Shown piece after piece: positions 10,031 through 19,552 of a DNA stretch of 64,000 nucleotides. The DNA comes from Anaeromyxobacter dehalogenans 2CP-C. Its GTDB lineage: Bacteria > Myxococcota > Myxococcia > Myxococcales > Anaeromyxobacteraceae. Below the pieces are notes generated by a model. The model saw only the letters and a list, made by a program, of their open reading frames with translations, had not been told where the DNA came from and made no database searches. The stretch lies in NCBI RefSeq assembly GCF_000013385.1, contig NC_007760.1, positions 1,737,001 to 1,801,000 of the forward strand, read 5' to 3'. The translations under genes and the position numbers were made by a program. The first letter of the stretch is position 1; each line of letters begins with the position of its first letter.

Positions 10031-10069
10031 GCGGGCGGCCTGCGCGAGCGGGCCGCCCGCTTCCTTTTT
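10031..10069 (+). terminator. Rho-independent terminator of rpsA
   Basis: A perfect 10-bp G+C stem (10031-10040 with 10051-10060) with a 10-nt loop, followed by TTCCTTTTT. Confidence 0.85.
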
Positions 10070-10112
10070 GCCGGTTGCGACCCCCCGGGCCGCGTGCTTA
10101 CCTGACCCGACC

Positions 10113-11261
10113 ATGAACCCCAGCGATCCCAACGAGCCCCTCCCCACCACGCCCGTCGGCCCCCAGGAGCCGCAGCCCGGGGCGACCGGGCCGGGATCGC
10201 CGGCGCGGCCCGAGCCGCCGCGCTGGGGCGCACCGCCCCCGCCGCCGCCGAGCTGGGGCCCGCCGCCCGGCCCGCCGCCGTCCTCGGGCTGGGGCGCGCC
10301 GCCGCCCGGCATGCCGCCGCAGCCGCCGCCGCGCCGCGACCGGCTGGCGCTCGGGATCGTGGCGTTCATCTTCGGCGGCCTGTTCCTGGTGTTCTTCGGG
10401 TTCCTGCTGCTGGCGTTCGGCGCCGTGCGCGGCGAGTCCCCGCGCCTCGGCTCGGGCCCGCGCGTCGGCGTGATCGACGTGAAGGGCACCATCGGCGGCG
10501 GCCCGGAGCGCGACGAGACCGAGGACATCCTGAAGCGCATCCGCCGCTTCGCCGACGACGGCGACCTGAAGGCGGTGGTGATCCGGGTGGACTCGCCGGG
10601 CGGCTCGGTGGGCGCCAGCCAGGAGATCCACGACGAGGTGAAGCGCCTCGCGCAGAAGAAGGTCGTGGTCTGCTCGATGGGCAACCTGGCCGCGTCGGGC
10701 GGCCTGTACGTGTCGGTGGCCTGCCCGAAGATCGTCGCGAACCCCGGCACGCTCACCGGCTCGATCGGCGTCATCAGCCAGTTCCCCAACGTGAAGGACC
10801 TCGCCGAGAAGCTCGGGGTGAAGGTCGAGACGGTGAAGACCGGCAAGCTGAAGGACGCCGGCAACCCGTTCCGCGACATGACGCCGGAGGACCGCGCCTA
10901 CTGGCAGGGGCTGGTCGAGAACACGCTGGGCCAGTTCGTGAAGGCGGTCGCCGAGGGCCGCAAGCTGGACGAGGCGAAGGTGCGCGCCATCGCCGACGGC
11001 CGCGTGCTCACCGGCGCGCAGGCGAAGGAGGCCGGGCTGGTGGACCAGCTCGGCAACTTCTACGACGCGGTGGAGCTGGCGAAGCAGGAGGCGAAGCTGA
11101 GCGGCGAGCCGGTGCTGGTCTACCCGCCCGACGAGCACGGCCGCTTCCTCGAGCAGCTCATGGGCGGCGCCGCCGGCGCGGTGGCCGACGCGGTCGCCAC
11201 CCGGGTGGCGCAGGGGGCGGCCGACGCGCGGCAGCCCGGCGTGTACTTCCTCGCGCGGTAG
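10113..11261 (+). CDS. sppA: Signal peptide peptidase SppA, short 36-kDa-type
   Basis: Membrane-anchored serine protease that degrades cleaved signal peptides. Of 382 residues, the first 70 are a Pro-rich cytoplasmic tail with PPPPP and SWGPPPG repeats. One transmembrane helix follows (about 80-103), then the peptidase S49 domain. The Ser nucleophile lies in NLAASGGLYVS near residue 196 and the general-base Lys in VETVKTGKLKDAG near 245. SPGGSVGASQEI near 160 is the S49 substrate-binding signature. The start is the ATG at 10113, 4 bp after the CTGACCCGACC leader. The long Pro-rich N-terminus is unusual and may bind a partner. Confidence 0.93.
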   Translation: MNPSDPNEPLPTTPVGPQEPQPGATGPGSPARPEPPRWGAPPPPPPSWGPPPGPPPSSGWGAPPPGMPPQPPPRRDRLALGIVAFIFGGLFLVFFGFLLLAFGAVRGESPRLGSGPRVGVIDVKGTIGGGPERDETEDILKRIRRFADDGDLKAVVIRVDSPGGSVGASQEIHDEVKRLAQKKVVVCSMGNLAASGGLYVSVACPKIVANPGTLTGSIGVISQFPNVKDLAEKLGVKVETVKTGKLKDAGNPFRDMTPEDRAYWQGLVENTLGQFVKAVAEGRKLDEAKVRAIADGRVLTGAQAKEAGLVDQLGNFYDAVELAKQEAKLSGEPVLVYPPDEHGRFLEQLMGGAAGAVADAVATRVAQGAADARQPGVYFLAR

Positions 11262-11285
11262 CGGCGCGCGCCGCAAGGAGATCCC

Positions 11286-11783
11286 GTGCAGCAGCCGCTC
11301 TGGGCCCCGTGGCGGATGGAGTTCATCCGGTCCGAGAAGCCGACCGGGTGCATCTTCTGCGACTTCCCCGCGGCGCCGGAGTCGGCCGACCGCGGCAACC
11401 TGGTGGTGCACCGCTCGGCCCACGCGTTCACCTGCCTGAACCGGTTCCCGTACAACTCCGGGCACGTGATGGTGATCCCGCGCGCGCACCTCGCCGACCT
11501 GGGCGCGCTCGGACCGGCGGAGTGGACCGACCTGCAGGAGGAGCTGCGCCGCGCGGCCGCCGTGGTGAAGGCGGTCTACCGGCCGGACGGGATGAACGTC
11601 GGCATGAACCTGGGCCGCGCCGGCGGCGCCGGGATCGCGGACCACCTGCACTGGCACGTCGTGCCGCGCTGGCTCGGCGACAACAACTTCATGCCGGTGC
11701 TGGCCGACAACCGCGTGGTCGTGGAGGCGCTCGACGAGGCCTGGCAGCGGCTGCGCGCCGGGTTCGCCGCGCTGGGCCCGTGA
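11286..11783 (+). CDS. HIT-family nucleotide hydrolase/phosphorylase (Ap4A-type)
   Basis: A 165-residue histidine-triad protein with HLHWHVVPRW near residues 119-128 (the HxHxH triad), NRFPYNSGHVMVIPRAH near 46-62 and an N-terminal CIFC pair (near 20-23) that matches zinc-binding HIT proteins. The arrangement APWRMEFI..CIFC..NRFPYNSGH is characteristic of the bacterial/archaeal Ap4A phosphorylase-like HIT branch, which cleaves dinucleoside polyphosphates. The GTG start at 11286 follows AAGGAG by 5 bp. The stop overlaps the next gene (GTGA). Confidence 0.9.
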   Translation: MQQPLWAPWRMEFIRSEKPTGCIFCDFPAAPESADRGNLVVHRSAHAFTCLNRFPYNSGHVMVIPRAHLADLGALGPAEWTDLQEELRRAAAVVKAVYRPDGMNVGMNLGRAGGAGIADHLHWHVVPRWLGDNNFMPVLADNRVVVEALDEAWQRLRAGFAALGP

Positions 11784-12889
11784 CGCAGCTCTGGCTCGCG
11801 CTCGCCGCCGGCTCGCTCGCCGCGATCGTGGCGATCCTGCTCGCGGAGCGGCTGCGGCGGCGCCGCGACGAGGCGCAGGCCTACCTGAAGGGCGTCCGCT
11901 CCATCGTGCAGGGCGACCCGGACGCCGCCATCGAGGCGCTCTCCGACGCCGCGCGGCTGGGCACGCCCGAGGCGGTGGACACCTACCTGGCGCTGGGCGC
12001 GCTGTTCCGGCGCGAGGGCGACCTCGCGCGGGCGGTGCGGCTGCACCGCAACATGCTGTTCGGCCGGGGGCTCGACCCGGCGCGGCGCGCCGAGGTGGAG
12101 CGCGAGCTGGCCGAGGACTACCGGCGGAGCGGCATGCTCGCCGAGGCCGCCGAGCTGTACGCGCGGCTGGCGGAGCGCGACGGGGATCGCGCCGCGGCCG
12201 AGGGGCTGCGCGACGTGAAGGTCGAGCAGGGCGACCTGGCCGGCGCGGTGGCGCTGCAGCGGCGCATCGGCCCGCAGGACGGGGACCCGGTGCTGGCGCA
12301 CCTGCTCGCGGCGCAGGCGCGCGAGGCGCTCCCCGGCGATCCGGCCCGGGCGGCGGCGCTCGCGCGCGAGGGGCTCGCCGCGCACGCGCGGAGCGCGGAC
12401 GCCTGGATGGCGCTCGCCGAGGCCGAGGCCGCCGCCGGCGCGACCGCCGCGGCGCTGGAGGCCGCGGGCCGCTCGCTCGACGAGGACCCGCGCGCCGCGC
12501 TGCTGGCGTGGCCGGCGGTGGCCGCGGTCCCGGACGCCGCGGCGGCCGAGGCGTTCGCGGCGGCCCGCGCGGCCGCGCGCCCCGACGACGCGGCGCTGCA
12601 CCTCCTGCACGGGCGCGCGCTGCACCGCTGCGGCCGGACCCCGGAGGCGGTGGCGGCGCTGCGGCTGGCGCTCGAGCGCGACCGGGTGGGCGAGGTGTCG
12701 CTGGCGATGCGGGAGCTGCTGCACCAGGCCGGCGCGCCGGGCCCGGACGACCTCGCCGCCCGCCACGACCTGCTGGTCGCGGCGCTGCTCCGCCGCGGCA
12801 AGGCCCCGCGCTGCGAGCGCTGCGGCTCCGACGCCCCGTCGCGCGCCTGGCGGTGCCGGCGCTGCGGCGCGTTCGACGCCTATCCCTGA
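11780..12889 (+). CDS. LapB/YciM-like TPR protein with C-terminal rubredoxin-type zinc knot
   Basis: A 369-residue membrane-anchored protein with one N-terminal transmembrane helix (about residues 4-22) and tandem TPR helices through about 330. The end carries CERCGSDAPSRAWRCRRCG, a four-Cys rubredoxin-like site. This architecture matches LapB (YciM), which in E. coli controls LpxC proteolysis by FtsH and so balances lipopolysaccharide synthesis. The E. coli role is known for that protein; here it is inferred from architecture. It is translationally coupled to the HIT gene by GTGA. Confidence 0.85.
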   Translation: MTQLWLALAAGSLAAIVAILLAERLRRRRDEAQAYLKGVRSIVQGDPDAAIEALSDAARLGTPEAVDTYLALGALFRREGDLARAVRLHRNMLFGRGLDPARRAEVERELAEDYRRSGMLAEAAELYARLAERDGDRAAAEGLRDVKVEQGDLAGAVALQRRIGPQDGDPVLAHLLAAQAREALPGDPARAAALAREGLAAHARSADAWMALAEAEAAAGATAAALEAAGRSLDEDPRAALLAWPAVAAVPDAAAAEAFAAARAAARPDDAALHLLHGRALHRCGRTPEAVAALRLALERDRVGEVSLAMRELLHQAGAPGPDDLAARHDLLVAALLRRGKAPRCERCGSDAPSRAWRCRRCGAFDAYP

Positions 12890-12918
12890 GGGCGCCCGCG
12901 CCCCGCGCGGCCCGGCGC

Positions 12919-12947
12919 TTGCTTCCCGCGCGCGCCCCCGGTAGAGA
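12919..12947 (+). promoter_or_regulatory. Promoter of argS, probably leaderless
   Basis: TTGCTT (12919-12924), a 17-bp spacer and TAGAGA (12942-12947). The argS ATG follows 11 bp after the -10 box, with only CTC/CCTT-type bases and no Shine-Dalgarno between. Confidence 0.55.
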
Positions 12948-12958
12948 GACCCCTTCCT

Positions 12959-14755
12959 ATGGTCCGTGATCGCGTCATCGAACTCTTCCGCAAGGCGCTC
13001 GCCCAGGGCGCCGACGACGGGCGCTGGCCGGCGGCGGACGCCGGCTTCTCGGTGGAGGCGCCGCGCGACCCGAAGCACGGCGACTTCGCGGTCAACGCCG
13101 CCATGGTGCTGGCGAAGCAGGCGGGCAAGCCGCCGCGCGAGCTGGCGCAGGCGATCGTCGAGGCGGTGCGCGCGGCCGACACGGCCGGCGACCTGGCCGG
13201 GCTGGAGATCGCCGGCCCCGGGTTCATCAACGTGCGGCTCTCCCCGGACCTGTGGCTGCGCACGCTCGCGCGCGCGGTCGCCGAGGGCCCGGCCTACGGC
13301 CGCACCGCGGTGGGGCAGGGGAAGAAGGTCATCGTCGAGTACGTCTCGGCGAACCCGACCGGCCCCATGCACGTCGGGCACGGGCGCAACGCGGTGGTCG
13401 GCGACGGCGTCCAGGGCCTGCTGCGCTGGGCCGGCTTCGACGTGAGCCGCGAGTACTACGTCAACGACTACGGCGCGCAGGTGCAGACGCTGGCGCGCTC
13501 GGTCCACCTCCGCTACCAGGAGCTGCACGGGCGGGCGGTGACCATGCCGCCCAAGAGCTATCCGGGCGAGTACGTGAAGGACATCGCCGCCGGCCTGAAG
13601 GCCGAGTACGGCGCGCGGTTCCTGGACGCGCCGGAGGCCGAGTGGCTGACGCTGTTCCGCGACCACGCGGTCCAGCACGTGCTCGGGATGATCCGCGAGG
13701 ACCTCGCCGCGGTGAACATCTCGTTCGACCGCTGGTCGTCGGAGAAGGCGCTCTACGAGTCGGGCACGGTGGACCGGTTCCTCCGCTTCCTGGAGGAGAA
13801 GGACCTCGTCTACGTCGGCAAGCTGCCGCCGCCGAAGTCGAAGAAGGGGCAGCCGCCGCCGCAGGCGCAGCCGGACGAGGAGGGCGTGACCGCCGCCGAG
13901 GACCTCACCCTGTTCCGCTCGTCGGCGTACGGCGACGAGGTGGACCGGCCGGTGAAGAAGGCGGACGGGACCCCCACCTACTTCTGCGCGGACATCGCCT
14001 ACCACTGGGACAAGCGCCAGCGCGCCGACGCGCTGGTGGACGTGCTCGGCGCCGACCACGGCGGCTACGTGCCGCGGCTCGAGGCGGCCATGGAGGCGCT
14101 GGGCGCCTCGCGCAAGGACCTGCACGTCGTGCTGATCCAGATGGTCAGCCTGATGCGCGGCGGCGAGTCGGTGAAGATGTCGAAGCGCGCCGGCACGCTG
14201 GTCTCGCTGCGCGAGGTGGTGGACGAGGTGGGGCGCGACGCGACCCGCTTCATCTTCCTCACCCGGCGCTCCGACGCGCCGCTCGACTTCGACGTCGAGC
14301 TCGCCAAGAAGCAGACGCTCGACAACCCGGTGTTCTACGTCCAGTACGGCCACGCCCGCCTGGCGGCCATCTTCCAGAAGGCGCGCGAGGCCGGGCACGC
14401 GGTGCCGGAGTTCGACCTCGACGCCGCGCGGACGCTCGGCTCGCCGGAGGAGCAGGACCTCATCCGGCGGATCGCCGCGTTCCCGGACCTGCTCGCCGCC
14501 GCGGCGCTCGCCTACGAGCCGCACCGGGTGGCGTTCTACCTCCAGGAGACCATCGCCGCCTTCCACTCCTGGTACACGCAGGGGAAGAAGAGCGGCGAGA
14601 AGGTGATCGGGCCCGACCCGGTCAAGACCGCGGCGCGCCTGTTCCTGTGCCGGGCCCTGAAGCAGGTGCTCGCGAACGGGCTGGCGGTGCTGGGCGTCTC
14701 CGCGCCGGATCGGATGGAGAGTCCGGAAACTCGCGATATCGCGGACGACGTCTAG
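12959..14755 (+). CDS. argS: Arginyl-tRNA synthetase
   Basis: Class I synthetase that charges tRNA-Arg. The 598-residue protein has the N-terminal Add-1 tRNA-binding domain (about 1-105) and the HIGH-type signature NPTGPMHVGHGRN near 130-142. The Rossmann catalytic domain carries a PPKSKKGQPPPQAQ insertion near 297-310. The KMSKR loop VKMSKRAGT lies near 405-413, and the DALR anticodon-binding domain fills the C-terminal 130 residues. The Pro/Lys/Gln insertion in the catalytic region is not usual and reads like a lineage-specific surface loop. The ATG at 12959 is set by the promoter spacing. Confidence 0.97.
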   Translation: MVRDRVIELFRKALAQGADDGRWPAADAGFSVEAPRDPKHGDFAVNAAMVLAKQAGKPPRELAQAIVEAVRAADTAGDLAGLEIAGPGFINVRLSPDLWLRTLARAVAEGPAYGRTAVGQGKKVIVEYVSANPTGPMHVGHGRNAVVGDGVQGLLRWAGFDVSREYYVNDYGAQVQTLARSVHLRYQELHGRAVTMPPKSYPGEYVKDIAAGLKAEYGARFLDAPEAEWLTLFRDHAVQHVLGMIREDLAAVNISFDRWSSEKALYESGTVDRFLRFLEEKDLVYVGKLPPPKSKKGQPPPQAQPDEEGVTAAEDLTLFRSSAYGDEVDRPVKKADGTPTYFCADIAYHWDKRQRADALVDVLGADHGGYVPRLEAAMEALGASRKDLHVVLIQMVSLMRGGESVKMSKRAGTLVSLREVVDEVGRDATRFIFLTRRSDAPLDFDVELAKKQTLDNPVFYVQYGHARLAAIFQKAREAGHAVPEFDLDAARTLGSPEEQDLIRRIAAFPDLLAAAALAYEPHRVAFYLQETIAAFHSWYTQGKKSGEKVIGPDPVKTAARLFLCRALKQVLANGLAVLGVSAPDRMESPETRDIADDV

Positions 14756-14826
14756 AATCCTGGCTGCCGCGGTTCGCGCGCCCGGTCCTCGCGGCGCGCG
14801 CCCGTCGCCGCGGCGGGGTGACGTCC

Positions 14827-15555
14827 ATGCGCGAAGAGAACGCCCGGAGCCGTGAGAAGTTCGAGCTGTCCCTGGACGGCCGCCAGATCGCGTCGATCGT
14901 GGTCGGCGCGCTCGTGATCCTGGGCGTCATCTTCGTCCTGGGGCTGAACGTGGGCCGGCAGATGGCCGCCCGCCAGGCGGAGGCGGTCCGCGGCTCCGGC
15001 GACCTGGACGCGCTCGACCGCGTCCCGGTGGCCGCGCCGGCCGCCCCGGCTCGCAACGACCTGACCTTCTACGATCAGCTCCCCAAGGGGAAGCCGTCCG
15101 CGCCGCCGCCGGTCGAGGCGCGCCCCGCTGCGGCCCCGGCGCCCGCGCCCGCCGCGGCGCCGGCCCCGTCCGCCGCGCCCGCCCCCGCGCCCGCGGCGCC
15201 GGCCGTCGCCGCCACCGCGCCGGCGAAGCCCGCTGCCACCGCGGCGCCCGCGGCGACGCCGAAGCCGGCCGCTGCGCCGGCGCCGACCCCGCCCGCTGCC
15301 GCCGCGCCGAAGCCCGCCGCGGCCGGCGCGTTCGCGGTCCAGCTCGCCGCGACCCAGAGCCGAACCGAGGCGGAGCGGATCGCCGCGAAGTACCGGGCGC
15401 TCTCGCCGCGCATCGAGGCCGCCGACGTCCCGGGCAAGGGCCGCTTCTTCCGGGTGCGGGCGGGCAGCTTCGCCACCCGCGCGGAGGCGGAGCGCTACCT
15501 GCGCGACGCCGAGCGGGAATCGGGGGCGAAGGGATTCGTGACCGCGAGCCGGTGA
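14827..15555 (+). CDS. SPOR-domain membrane protein
   Basis: A 242-residue bitopic protein. It has a short charged cytoplasmic N-terminus (about 1-22), one transmembrane helix (about 23-43, ending LGLNVGRQMAARQ) and a long Ala/Pro/Lys linker (about 90-160). The C-terminal SPOR domain (about 165-242) has FAVQLAATQSRTEAERIAAK and FFRVRAGSFATRAEAERYL. SPOR domains bind denuded glycan strands at septal peptidoglycan, so a role in division or wall remodelling is likely but inferred. A GTG three codons upstream could also serve as start; the ATG keeps the usual DedD/FtsN-like N-terminus. Confidence 0.9.
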   Translation: MREENARSREKFELSLDGRQIASIVVGALVILGVIFVLGLNVGRQMAARQAEAVRGSGDLDALDRVPVAAPAAPARNDLTFYDQLPKGKPSAPPPVEARPAAAPAPAPAAAPAPSAAPAPAPAAPAVAATAPAKPAATAAPAATPKPAAAPAPTPPAAAAPKPAAAGAFAVQLAATQSRTEAERIAAKYRALSPRIEAADVPGKGRFFRVRAGSFATRAEAERYLRDAERESGAKGFVTASR

Positions 15556-15584
15556 GCCTAGCTTCACGTCGGAGCCGGAGACAC

Positions 15585-15941
15585 ATGACCAGCACGTTCG
15601 AGAACCCGAAGCGCGTCGAGAAGCCCTGGGGCCACGAGCTGTGGTGGGCCCACACCGAGCGCTACGTCGGCAAGCTCCTGCACGTGAAGGCGGGGACGCA
15701 GCTCTCGTTGCAGTACCACGTGAAGAAGGACGAGACGATCCACCTCTGGAGCGGCGAGATGGTGCTCGTGCTCCAGGAGGACGGCCGCCTGGTCGATCAC
15801 CCCATGCGCCCGGGCGACAGCTACCACGTGCGCCCGGGCACGGTGCACCGCATGCGCGCGGTGACCGACTGCGACGTGCTGGAGGTGTCCACGCCCGAGG
15901 TCGAGGACGTGGTGCGCGTCCAGGACGACTACGGCCGCTGA
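15585..15941 (+). CDS. Cupin-fold phosphomannose isomerase-like protein (type II family)
   Basis: A 118-residue single cupin domain. It opens with VEKPWGHELWWAHTERYVGK, the signature of the mannose-6-phosphate isomerase/GDP-mannose pyrophosphorylase C-terminal family. The metal-site motifs are QYHVKKDETIHLWSGE (near 48-63) and RPGTVHRMRA (near 89-98). Stand-alone proteins of this type act as sugar-phosphate isomerases or as cupin partners. Substrate is not determinable. It lies 29 bp after the SPOR gene and may share its transcript. Confidence 0.85.
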   Translation: MTSTFENPKRVEKPWGHELWWAHTERYVGKLLHVKAGTQLSLQYHVKKDETIHLWSGEMVLVLQEDGRLVDHPMRPGDSYHVRPGTVHRMRAVTDCDVLEVSTPEVEDVVRVQDDYGR

Positions 15942-16053
15942 GCCCGGCGACGGCGGGTTGCCTCGCGCAGGCGCGCCGGCGGCTTCGCGCGCGGTCCGGG
16001 GCGCGAACGCGCCCGCGCGGCGGCGGCGGGGCGCAGGCGGGCGAGAGCCGGTC

Positions 16054-16332
16054 TCAGCGCGAGAGCAGGACCCCGATCGCGGTCGCGACGACGACCAGCG
16101 CCGCGACGAGCAGCGCCACCTTCCGCGGGCTCTCGGCGCGCGCCTCGCGCACGCCCTGCAGCGCGTGCATGGCCCCGGCGCGCGTCCAGCGGTCGGAGGT
16201 CTCCGCGCGGACCAGGTCGTCGTCGCCGAGGAAGCCGTGCGCGTAGAGCGCGTGCAGGTCGGCGAGCGACGGGACCACCAGCTCCCGGCCGCTCGCGTCG
16301 CGCACGTGGTAGCGCATCGGCGCGCGCCTCAT
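16054..16332 (-). CDS. Small GYF_2-like protein with C-terminal transmembrane anchor
   Basis: A 92-residue tail-anchored protein. Residues 6-60 resemble a GYF_2-type recognition domain (RYHVRDASGRELVVPSL, then LYAHGFLGDDDLVRAE and a W near the end), and residues 71-89 form one transmembrane helix. The start at 16332 is supported by a 4-base overlap with the stop of the upstream oxidoreductase (ATGA); the Met five codons later is the alternative. A related domain opens the protein at 31808. Function unknown; tail anchoring and a peptide-binding domain suggest a membrane adaptor. Confidence 0.7.
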   Translation of the reverse strand: MRRAPMRYHVRDASGRELVVPSLADLHALYAHGFLGDDDLVRAETSDRWTRAGAMHALQGVREARAESPRKVALLVAALVVVATAIGVLLSR

Positions 16333-17921
16333 GCCGGCCCCAGCTCCGCGGCGATGGCCTCGGCGACGCGCAGCCCGTCCACCGCCGACGAGACGATGCC
16401 GCCCGCGTACCCGGCGCCCTCGCCGGCGGGGTAGACGCCGCGGAGCGCCGGGCTCTGCAGGTCCTCGCCGCGCACCAGGCGGCAGGGCGCGCTCGTGCGG
16501 GTCTCGACGCCGATGAGGAGCGCCTCGTCGGTGACGAAGCCGTGCATGCGCTTCTCGAAGCTCCGCAGCCCGGCGCGGAGCGCGTCGCGCACCGCCGGCG
16601 GGAAGAGCTGCGACAGATCGGCCGGCACCAGGCCGGGGCGGTAGGAGGTGCGGCCGGGCGGCGCGCCGGGGCGGCCGGCGAGGTAGGCCGACAGCCGCTG
16701 CGCGGGCGCGTGGTAGCCGCCGCCGCCGAGCCGGTAGGCCGCCCGCTCCCACTTGCGCTGCCACTCCAGGCCGGCGAGCGGGCCCTCGAAGCCCTCGGCG
16801 GCGAAGTCGGCGGGCGAGACCGCCACGACCATGCCCGCGTTCGCGAGCGGCGAGCTGCGGTGCGAGTTGGACATGCCGTTCGTGCACTGCATCTCCGGCT
16901 CGGTCGGGGTGGGGACCACCACGCCGCCGGGGCACATGCAGAACGAGAAGACGCCGCGCGCCTCGCCCGCGACCCGGGGGTTGTCGGCCAGCTTGTAGTC
17001 GGCGGGCGGGAGCTTCGGGTGGCGCCGCTCGGTGCCGTACTGGATGCGGTCGATGAGCGGCTGCGGGTGCTCCGCGCGGAACCCGACCGCGAACGGCTTC
17101 GCCTCGACGGGCCAGCCGCGCCGGGCGAACAGCTCGAACAGCTCCCGCGCGCTGTTCCCGGGGGCGAGCACCAGCCGGTCGGAGTCGAGCGTCCGGCCGT
17201 CGGCGAGCGTCAGGCCGCGGAAGCGCCCGCCGGCGAGCGCCAGGTCCACGGCGCGGGCGCCCCACAGGAACGTGCAGCCGCCGCGCTCCAGCTCCTCGCG
17301 CATGGCGGAGATGGCGCCGGGCAGCAGGTCGGAGCCGACGTGCGGCTTGCCCTCGGCCAGGATCCGCGACACGCCCCCGAAGCGGGCGAACAGCTCGACC
17401 ACCTTGCGCACGGCGGGGTGGTGGATGCGCGTCCCGAGCTTGCCGTCGGTGTACGCGCCCGCGCCGCCCTCGCCGAAGTTCATGTTCGACTCGGGGTCGA
17501 GCGCGCCGGACCGCATGAGCTCGGCCACGTCGCGCCGGCGTGGCCCGACCGGCTTGCCGCGATCGACCACCACCGACGGCACGCCGCGCTCGAGCAGCTC
17601 CCAGGCGCAGAACAGGCCGGCGGGGCCGGCCCCGAGGATGATCGGCCGTGCGGCGGGCGCGCGCACCCTGGGCGCCGGCGGCTCGGGGGCGGGGGCGGGC
17701 GTCACGTCGGCGCCCGCGCCGCGGACCTCGCCCTCGACCGTCACCTCGAGGTTCACCAGCCAGCGCGCGTGGCCCTTCTTCCGCGCGTCGAGCGAGCGCC
17801 GGATCACCAGCACCTCGCGGAGGTGCGCGGCCGAGACGCCCAGGCGCTCGGCAGCGCGGCGCGTCAGCAGCGCCTCGTCCTCGTCGAGCCAGAGCGGGAT
17901 GTTCGAGACCCTGTACCGCAA
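16329..17921 (-). CDS. FAD-dependent oxidoreductase (NAD(FAD)-utilizing dehydrogenase family)
   Basis: A 530-residue flavoprotein of the family often annotated as uncharacterized FAD-dependent dehydrogenase (COG2509 type). The N-terminal 90 residues form a small basic substrate-binding domain (MRYRVSNIPLWLDEDE). The FAD dinucleotide loop ILGAGPAGLFCAWELLERG starts near residue 95. SNMNFGEGGAGAYTDGKL near 150 and FSFCMCPGGVVVPTP near 325 (a Cys pair) are signatures of this family, and YPAGEGAGYAGGIVSSAVDG near the C-terminus closes the FAD site. Reaction unknown. It is co-transcribed with the small GYF_2-like gene. Confidence 0.88.
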   Translation of the reverse strand: MRYRVSNIPLWLDEDEALLTRRAAERLGVSAAHLREVLVIRRSLDARKKGHARWLVNLEVTVEGEVRGAGADVTPAPAPEPPAPRVRAPAARPIILGAGPAGLFCAWELLERGVPSVVVDRGKPVGPRRRDVAELMRSGALDPESNMNFGEGGAGAYTDGKLGTRIHHPAVRKVVELFARFGGVSRILAEGKPHVGSDLLPGAISAMREELERGGCTFLWGARAVDLALAGGRFRGLTLADGRTLDSDRLVLAPGNSARELFELFARRGWPVEAKPFAVGFRAEHPQPLIDRIQYGTERRHPKLPPADYKLADNPRVAGEARGVFSFCMCPGGVVVPTPTEPEMQCTNGMSNSHRSSPLANAGMVVAVSPADFAAEGFEGPLAGLEWQRKWERAAYRLGGGGYHAPAQRLSAYLAGRPGAPPGRTSYRPGLVPADLSQLFPPAVRDALRAGLRSFEKRMHGFVTDEALLIGVETRTSAPCRLVRGEDLQSPALRGVYPAGEGAGYAGGIVSSAVDGLRVAEAIAAELGPA

Positions 17922-18150
17922 GCGACTCCTCTCCGACCGCGAAGCGTGTTACGCGCCGGCCTGTCACGCAGGCAGGGGATGCGAACCGGCCTACGCACCA
18001 GCCCTCGGCTCCGGAAAGGGCCTGGAAGGGCACAACTACATGAAAATATTGGTGCCGTCACCTTCGAACGGGTTTGGCCCGCCCCTTGCTGCCTCCGGGG
18101 CCACGGTTGTCTGCGGCGCGGCCCGGTCCGCTCCGCGCGGGAGAAACTCA

Positions 18151-18381
18151 ATGGTGCCAGGCATGCTCGACGTCAAGGGAACCCAGATCCTCGCGAAGTC
18201 GCTCTTCAAGGAGCTGCGTGGCAACGGCTACTCGCCCAACCAGATCCTGAGCCTCTCGACCGAGCTCATCGATCTCGTCACCCAGGATCTCAAGGGCGAG
18301 CACGAGGCCGAGGCCCTCCGGGCCACGCCACCCCAGCTCCTCGGCGACGACGCGAAGGAAGGCTGGCGGGCCGCGCTGTAG
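18151..18381 (+). CDS. Small conserved hypothetical protein
   Basis: A 76-residue acidic-basic helical protein with no signal peptide or transmembrane segment. The central part, FKELRGNGYSPNQILSLS followed by ELIDLVTQDLKGE, looks like two amphipathic helices. Length, composition and its own strong downstream terminator support a real gene. The ATG at 18151 starts after GAGAAACTCA (weak Shine-Dalgarno); an internal Met at residue 5 is an alternative. I do not recognise a family and assign no function. The 229 bp between it and the divergent oxidoreductase gene hold no other gene. Confidence 0.65.
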   Translation: MVPGMLDVKGTQILAKSLFKELRGNGYSPNQILSLSTELIDLVTQDLKGEHEAEALRATPPQLLGDDAKEGWRAAL

Positions 18382-18411
18382 CGCGACCGGACCCACGGCC
18401 TCGAAGCGCGC

Positions 18412-18452
18412 GGACGGTGCCGGGAGAACCCGGCGCCGTCCTTGCTTTTTTT
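18412..18452 (+). terminator. Rho-independent terminator
   Basis: A 13-bp stem with one G-T pair (18412-18424 with 18429-18441) and an AGAA loop, followed by TTGCTTTTTTTT. It separates the small gene at 18151 from the glycolytic operon. Confidence 0.9.
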
Positions 18453-18477
18453 CGGGCCCCGTCCCACCTCGTTTCCG

Positions 18478-18506
18478 TTGACTCCCCATGTCGCGGAAAG
18501 TAGCTT
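18478..18506 (+). promoter_or_regulatory. Sigma-70 type promoter of the gap-pgk-tpiA-secG operon
   Basis: TTGACT (18478-18483), a 17-bp spacer and TAGCTT (18501-18506), giving a leader of about 30 nt that contains the Shine-Dalgarno CAGGAGGAGGG before the gap ATG. Confidence 0.7.
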
Positions 18507-18542
18507 AGGCCACCTTTTCAACCCCCAGGAGGAGGGCGGCGC

Positions 18543-19544
<1,002 letters not shown>

Positions 19545-19552
19545 GAGCCGCC

